Below the pieces are notes generated by a model. The model searched no databases. It was given only the letters and a program-made list of their open reading frames with translations, and had not been told where the DNA came from. The position numbers and the translations under genes were made by a program. A DNA stretch of 64,000 nt from positions 1,364,001 through 1,428,000 of the forward strand of contig NZ_CP139972.1 of assembly GCF_034424315.1 (NCBI RefSeq), read 5' to 3'. Positions within the stretch are counted from its first letter, which is position 1; each line of letters opens with the position of its first letter. Shown one piece after another: positions 59,875 through 64,000 of the stretch. The DNA is from Chitinophaga sancti. GTDB taxonomy: Bacteria; Bacteroidota; Bacteroidia; Chitinophagales; Chitinophagaceae.

Positions 59875-60948
59875 TTAATCCATTTCTTCTTCAAGCTTTT
59901 CAACACGCTTTAAAAGCAGCTCCATCTGCCCTTTCTGATAGTCGTTCTGTTCTTTTTGAAGTTTAAGCTCTTTATCCTTTTCTATCAGGTACAGGGTCAG
60001 CTCTTCGATTTTCTTTAAAAGCTTTGCTTGTACATCTCCAAGATCCACTCCATTTTCTTTGGCCTCGGTTGCAGACGGAATATCGGGAAGATGCCCGTGG
60101 CTGGTTATAAAAGTTTCCAGTTCAGGAAGTGAAGGTTTTGTATATTCCGGCGAGAAAACGTAGTCTGGCCAATTGTTGATTTCGACTTTGATTGCTTTTG
60201 CGCGGATTTTGCCGTTGACAGAGAGCTTTTCGCCGGGAGCACTGATTCCGATACCGACATTCCCGCCGGCAGTGATCCGCATTTTTTCGGTATTATCTCC
60301 CGTGTTGAAGCCAAGAAATCCTCCAGCCTTAGCGTCTCCACGATAAAAGTTTATCGAACTGTTTTGTTCTCCATAAAATGAATGTTCAATAGCAAAACTC
60401 TTTATATCACCCGAACCCTGAGTGTTATAACCCCTTACTCCAAGAAAGGTACCCTCTCCCTCAGAATTTCCTTCTGACAACCTTCCTAGTACAATCCCAA
60501 GCTTTTGGTCGTTAATAAATGTACCGATGTCCAACGCAGCCTTTGGCTGGAGGGTTCCTACTCCTATATTACCGGAATCACCGATTCGCAGTCTTGGAAT
60601 TATATTGCCGGAAGACGGCTGATTATTAGTAAAAAAGTCCATACGCGTCTCGTATGAGCCACCTCTGGAAAACACAATTGCAGCTCCCCCGCCTCCCCCG
60701 CTTTGATACGTTATTGCATTTTGACTTTCGTTTGCCATTGTACCATTGATAGTTAATCCTTTTAGTAAATTGATATTACCGGGAATTGAGGAACCAAAAA
60801 AAGATGGGGCTATGGCTTCAAAAGAGGCAGCAGTTATGCCGGTTGTTGTATCCGACCCGTTCTTTGTCACATCCTGCAATGTCTGAGCATTTAGCGAAAG
60901 TATTGCGAATGCTTGAATTAAAACAAAATAAACAAATTTCTTCACCAT
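59875..60948 (-). CDS. Tail-fibre-like secreted protein with C-terminal coiled coil
   Basis: 357 residues. Signal peptide (FVYFVLIQAFAILSLNAQ), Gly-rich beta segments (GDSGNIGVGTLQPKAALDIG, GGNVGIGISAPGEKLSVNGK), then the motif common in Bacteroidota proteins of this type (SLPELETFITSHGHLPDIPS, ENGVDLGDVQAKLLKKIEEL) and a coiled coil to the end (residues about 305-357). Such proteins are annotated as tail fibre-like, but lack phage context here and the signal peptide indicates export. Probably a trimeric surface or cell-wall-associated fibre. The signature chaperone Ser-Lys dyad of S74 peptidases is absent. Confidence 0.8.
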   Translation of the reverse strand: MVKKFVYFVLIQAFAILSLNAQTLQDVTKNGSDTTTGITAASFEAIAPSFFGSSIPGNINLLKGLTINGTMANESQNAITYQSGGGGGAAIVFSRGGSYETRMDFFTNNQPSSGNIIPRLRIGDSGNIGVGTLQPKAALDIGTFINDQKLGIVLGRLSEGNSEGEGTFLGVRGYNTQGSGDIKSFAIEHSFYGEQNSSINFYRGDAKAGGFLGFNTGDNTEKMRITAGGNVGIGISAPGEKLSVNGKIRAKAIKVEINNWPDYVFSPEYTKPSLPELETFITSHGHLPDIPSATEAKENGVDLGDVQAKLLKKIEELTLYLIEKDKELKLQKEQNDYQKGQMELLLKRVEKLEEEMD

Positions 60949-61089
60949 GATATACGGGATATAATTAATAACGTTATGGGTCCTAACTCACACCTGTCCA
61001 AAATGAAATGAGGAAATAGGGGAAAAGGAGGAGGTTGTTTACCGAAAAAACGGTATGTTTTAATCGCGAAACAAAAACAGAGAACCTCC

Positions 61090-61485
61090 GTGATAAAAGT
61101 AAGTCTATTCAGCCGGATATTGGCACATCTTCCGAGAGAAAAATTCGATACATTAGTGAAGCAACATCAGAGCGATAAATACAGCAAAGGAATAAAGAGC
61201 TGGACACATCTGGTAAGTATGTTGTTCTGCCAGATCGCCGGGGCAGGATCAGTACGGGATATCAGCCATGGGCTACGAAGTATCACGGGCAATATGCATC
61301 ATCCTGGGATATCGGGGGTACCGTGCAAATCAAGCCTGTCCAACATCAATCAACACCGGGGATATGAAGTATTCAAGGATTATTATTATGTTTTGCCGGA
61401 CCATCTGATAAGCCGTCACAGCTTTGCCCGTAATAGCCTTAAACGACTCAAAAGAAAGATCTACCTGATAAAACCAAATGAGTGA
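61090..61485 (+). pseudogene. Truncated IS4-family transposase (DUF4372 N-terminal part)
   Basis: 131 residues from GTG 61090 (MIKVSLFSRILAHLPREKFD). DUF4372-like N-terminus: HQSDKYSKGIKSWTHLVSMLFCQ, SVRDISHGLRSITGNMHH, and SSLSNINQHRGYEVFKDYY. The reading frame ends just where the family normally reaches the first catalytic Asp (KRKIYLI then stop codon), so the DDE domain is missing. The flanks to 61611 do not show the rest. A relic of an insertion sequence. Confidence 0.8.
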
Positions 61486-61611
61486 CTGCCAGCCATGTAC
61501 CATGTTATGAATGATAAGAATCACTTAAAGAGAAGATTGTGAACATAAAATATCAGTGCGGGCTGTCTTAATCTCACATTTGAAACAGACCTACGATAAA
61601 ATACAATTAAA

Positions 61612-62034
61612 ATGGATTACTCTAAGAGCCAGATCATTGAAGAGATCAACAAACTGATACCTGAGCACAACTTCAAGCAAGAGCAGATTATAACTTCCGG
61701 GGGAAACTACTATGGCTGGGTAAGGGAGCGAATCGTATGGGATACACAGGTGATCATCAATGCGGTAAAATGTAATGAGCAGGCACTGCCTGATATGGAG
61801 AAGAAAATAACATTTCAGTTAGAACAGGAATTCAGGTCTATTATCAAGGTCGAGCCAATATTTTATCCTTATTCCAACCTGGAACTGATGGAAGGTATTG
61901 TGAATGGCGTGGTAGCACATTATGGTGTAAGTGCATTGGTGGGAGATATACTGCAGGATAAATCCTGTAAAGACGGCGGAAAAACTGCAGGGTATATTGT
62001 ACTGACTGCTGTAAGGTTTCCAAGGATTGCCTGA
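61612..62034 (+). CDS. Hypothetical protein, 140 residues
   Basis: No signal peptide or membrane segment. Alpha/beta mix: SQIIEEINKLIPEHNFKQEQ, a Gly/Tyr/Trp patch (SGGNYYGWVRERIVWDTQV), NGVVAHYGVSALVGDIL, and a Cys-Lys-Asp-Gly-Gly stretch (SCKDGGKTAGYIVL). Unrecognised. It lies between a transposase relic and a structured repeat, so it may be a passenger gene of the IS-rich region. Confidence 0.55.
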   Translation: MDYSKSQIIEEINKLIPEHNFKQEQIITSGGNYYGWVRERIVWDTQVIINAVKCNEQALPDMEKKITFQLEQEFRSIIKVEPIFYPYSNLELMEGIVNGVVAHYGVSALVGDILQDKSCKDGGKTAGYIVLTAVRFPRIA

Positions 62035-62064
62035 TATCCCGGGCAACTACTGAATACCGGAGCG

Positions 62065-62163
62065 TGTCTCAAAAGGAAGCTGAAAGCTTTGATCCTTTAT
62101 CATTCATAATTTTGCGCCAACAGTTACCTGAACTCAATCCAGGTAAAATTTGCTTTTGAGACA
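62065..62163. repeat. 99-bp structured element, third copy of the 21328 family
   Basis: TGTCTCAAAAG (62065-62075) and CTTTTGAGACA (62153-62163) are perfect terminal inverted repeats. ACCTG-N9-CAGGT (62126-62144) forms the inner 19-nt hairpin at the same relative position as ACCCG-N9-CGGGT at 21389. The outer bases differ from the other copies but change on both arms together. Confidence 0.7.
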
Positions 62164-62172
62164 GCTTTTTAT

Positions 62173-62476
62173 TTATATGACAGGTTTATTAAGTTGGCCG
62201 TCACTTTTCTCCATCAGGTTTAAAAAACTGGCAGATAAAGGAATGTTTGCTATACCTATCGCCTTGTTTGTGAATACCCCTTGTTCATCCCGCTTTACTT
62301 TCCGTATATTACTGTTGGTACTGAAATCAGGTAGTCTCCTTTTATTTTAAGGGTAAAAAGTTCTCCTTCCCATTTGAATGATTAAAATCTTTCAATGTAT
62401 GCATTACAAATGCACCCAGGGAATCTGGTGCTTGCTTATATTGTTCATACAGTTCTTCTGTAGCTTCCCGCTTTAA
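62173..62476 (-). pseudogene. Frameshifted relic of an unrecognised gene
   Basis: On the minus strand 62476-62342 reads LKREATEELYEQYKQAP, then SLGAFVMHTLKDFN, to a stop. In another frame 62340-62173 reads RRLPDFSTNSNIRKVKRDE, then GVFTNKAIGIANIPLSASF, NLMEKSDGQLNKPVI and a stop. Both stretches look like real protein from one gene broken by a frameshift. No start and no family recognised. The plus-strand frame at 62150-62350 is its shadow. Confidence 0.5.
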
Positions 62477-62646
62477 TTATTGCGGTAAGCACCCACTGAA
62501 AACAACGGTAAACGCATTTGAACATCATTCTGGGATCCTAATGGCAAGCGATCAATAAGGCAAAGGTCTGTAACCTCCCGTTTTAGTTATGGGATTGATA
62601 TACAAGTTTTATACAGCATGCTAAATGCTAATCCGATTAGCATTTT

Positions 62647-63507
62647 CTATTTGATTTCATCATTTTTTAGGGGTAGAGTGATAATAAATGTTGTTCCGAT
62701 GTCCAGTGCACTATCTACTTTTATTGTTCCTCCTAATCTTTTTACATGCTTTTTAGTCAGGCTTAAACCTATTCCCGAGCATTCCTGATGAGGGTTAGAA
62801 GTCGTTACAAAGGGATCGAATATACGATCTATCATTACTTTGTTTATTCCTTTTCCCTGATCCTCCACGGTAAGTATTAGTATGTCGTTGTTAGTCTTTG
62901 CATGTAGCTTGACGGAGTCAAACCTATTTTTTGAGAACTTGATTCCATTGGAAAGCTGGTTCATTACAATCTGTATTATCACTGTTCTGTTAGAATATAT
63001 TGTGTGAGGAACTTCGTTATCTAACGATAATTCCAGTTTTATATCTATCGCGTAATCTCTTTTGGTCAATATAAGAATGATATTTTCTAAGCATTCATGA
63101 AGGTTGAATGATTTTAAATCCTGTGCTATCTTCTCTTCATCGTCAAACTTTGGGAATTGTAGCGCATACTCAAGATAGGCCCGTAGCAATTCGCTGGATT
63201 TATGTATTAGCGGTATTAACTTTTCCCTCGTATCTGCATCACATTTAGGATGTACTAACGCTTCACAAAGTCCGTATATAATATTAAGTGGATGCCGCAT
63301 TTCGTGAGTTGTTTCTCTGTCGTACATTACTTTACTATTAATGATCTTAGCTAATCTTTGATTATCTCTATTAAGTATATTGTACAAGATTATATAAAGT
63401 ATAGAATGAGAAAGCACTAATGCTTCTTTAACAATTAATGATTCTAACGAAGTAGTATAGTCGTATGTCCATCCTGTATATATCGCATAACAGATAAGCA
63501 AAGCCAT
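62647..63507 (-). CDS. Sensor histidine kinase (HisKA-like/HATPase)
   Basis: 286 residues. N-terminus has one or two hydrophobic segments (MALLICYAIYTGW, ILYIILYNIL) and no extracellular domain. Phospho-acceptor His in RETTHEMRHPLNIIYGLCEAL, N box IQIVMNQLSNGIKFS, G1 VEDQGKGINKVMIDRIFDPF, G2 GIGLSLTKKHVKRLGG. The N-terminal sensor seems short; the gene may have been truncated, but no upstream extension is visible on the minus strand. No adjacent response regulator: orphan kinase in an IS-rich segment, 65 bp from a transposase in the divergent direction. Confidence 0.85.
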   Translation of the reverse strand: MALLICYAIYTGWTYDYTTSLESLIVKEALVLSHSILYIILYNILNRDNQRLAKIINSKVMYDRETTHEMRHPLNIIYGLCEALVHPKCDADTREKLIPLIHKSSELLRAYLEYALQFPKFDDEEKIAQDLKSFNLHECLENIILILTKRDYAIDIKLELSLDNEVPHTIYSNRTVIIQIVMNQLSNGIKFSKNRFDSVKLHAKTNNDILILTVEDQGKGINKVMIDRIFDPFVTTSNPHQECSGIGLSLTKKHVKRLGGTIKVDSALDIGTTFIITLPLKNDEIK

Positions 63508-63572
63508 ACTAGTGTTTCGTTAAATATCAAATGACGTAAATATAATGTATATTTGAAGAAATATTTCCAGAG

Positions 63573-64000
63573 ATGATACGCTATACCGTTAAATTAACAA
63601 AGAGTGAAGTTGAAGAATTACACAGCATAATAAATAAAGGTTCACATACTTCTCAAACCTTTCGTATGGCTTATATTCTATTAAATTGTGATGAGGGGAA
63701 GTACTCGGAAAAAGTGACCAACGAGCAAATAAGTAAAGTCTTGAAAGTTGGGATGCGCACAATAGATCGGGTTAAGAAGAAATTTATTGAAGAAGGCTTT
63801 GAAGGGGTATTAGAAAGACGGCCTTCAAATCGTATTTACGAGTCTAAAGTGGATGGAGATATAGAAGCGAAGTTAGTCACATTATGCTGTAGTGAGCCAC
63901 CTAAGGGATTTGCTAGATGGTCATTACGGCTCCTGGCAGACAAGATGGTTGAATTAAAGTATGTCGAAAAGATCTCTCATGTAACAGTAAGAAAGGTCTT
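63573..64000 (+). CDS. IS630-family transposase, 3' end cut by the window edge
   Basis: The frame from the ATG at 63573 stays open to the last base. The 142 visible residues are the N-terminal helix-turn-helix part: MIRYTVKLTKSEVEELHSII, ARRL-like linker, KVTNEQISKVLKVGMRTIDRVK, FIEEGFEGVLERRPSNR, then PPKGFARWSLRLLADKMVEL, a hallmark of IS630 transposases. The DDE domain would follow outside. Codons are A/T-rich compared with chromosomal neighbours, fitting recent acquisition. Confidence 0.88.
   Translation, partial: MIRYTVKLTKSEVEELHSIINKGSHTSQTFRMAYILLNCDEGKYSEKVTNEQISKVLKVGMRTIDRVKKKFIEEGFEGVLERRPSNRIYESKVDGDIEAKLVTLCCSEPPKGFARWSLRLLADKMVELKYVEKISHVTVRKV

Noticed and set aside
59875..60948. 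Prophage tail region
   Set aside because: The protein is tail-fibre-like, but has a signal peptide and no phage structural, lysis or integrase genes nearby.

Overview
The window comes from a Bacteroidota genome, most likely Chitinophaga or a close relative. The evidence is a SusC/SusD pair, two LytS/LytTR-type two-component systems, Bacteroidota -7 promoter motifs (TAnnTTTG), a giant secreted protein ending in a gliding-motility (type IX secretion, type B) C-terminal domain, a DUF6515-like small secreted protein, and intergenic DNA full of tandem repeats. This is inference from family content; no 16S gene or marker protein settles the genus. I see no rRNA, tRNA, CRISPR array or phage module.

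Layout. 1-4033: SusD (cut by the left edge) and SusC, minus strand. 4034-4988: a ~100-bp tandem array carrying short palindromes. 4989-6632: NmrA-type oxidoreductase divergent from an HxlR regulator, with a decayed HxlR tail and a 54-aa membrane protein. 6696-9359: LytTR regulator, its histidine kinase and a divergent outer-membrane barrel. 9473-12261: Hsp31/DJ-1-like protein, Crp-type regulator, bioA. 12513-21222: one minus-strand run of histidine kinase, LytTR regulator, TolC, adaptor, RND pump and an unusual outer-membrane protein, closed by a hairpin terminator. 21455-22910: cupin and SDR genes joined by a 55-bp x 7 repeat. 23301-29907: TetR-TolC-HlyD-ABC-ABC-permease-permease exporter operon with two matching TetR-like operators. 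29900-33113: dihaem peroxidase, lipoprotein, isochorismatase remnant with its 5' end amplified, metallophosphoesterase. 33488-38902: sialate O-acetylesterase, Crp regulator, DODA-type dioxygenase, hydrolase, MFS exporter, small membrane protein. 39075-41312: DUF6515-like gene and a decayed paralogue whose 5' end forms a 12-copy array. 41464-46644: thioredoxin-like protein and a vitamin B6/PLP-centred group (pyridoxal kinase, glutamine amidotransferase, YggS, AAA+ ATPase, MocR regulator). 46749-54861: lipoprotein and the 2380-residue adhesin-like protein. 55692-58905: small ORF, AEC transporter, AraC regulator, DJ-1/YHS fusion. 58995-64000: IS-rich end with a broken IS5-type element, a tail-fibre-like protein, a truncated IS4-type transposase, a histidine kinase and an IS630-type transposase cut by the right edge.

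The most unusual aspect is the intergenic DNA. At least six unrelated tandem arrays occur in 45 kb (units of about 100, 55, 128, 131, 92 and 52 bp). Three of them are visibly built from the ends of genes: the cupin/SDR junction, an isochorismatase-like 5' end, and a DUF6515 5' end. In the 55-bp array every copy keeps an open mini-ORF with a fixed 4-nt stop-to-start spacing, chaining the upstream gene to the downstream one. A second layer is a family of ~80-100 bp elements with outer inverted repeats and a small inner hairpin (21328, 41180, 62065), plus two longer perfect inverted repeats of similar nested design (38414, 57975).
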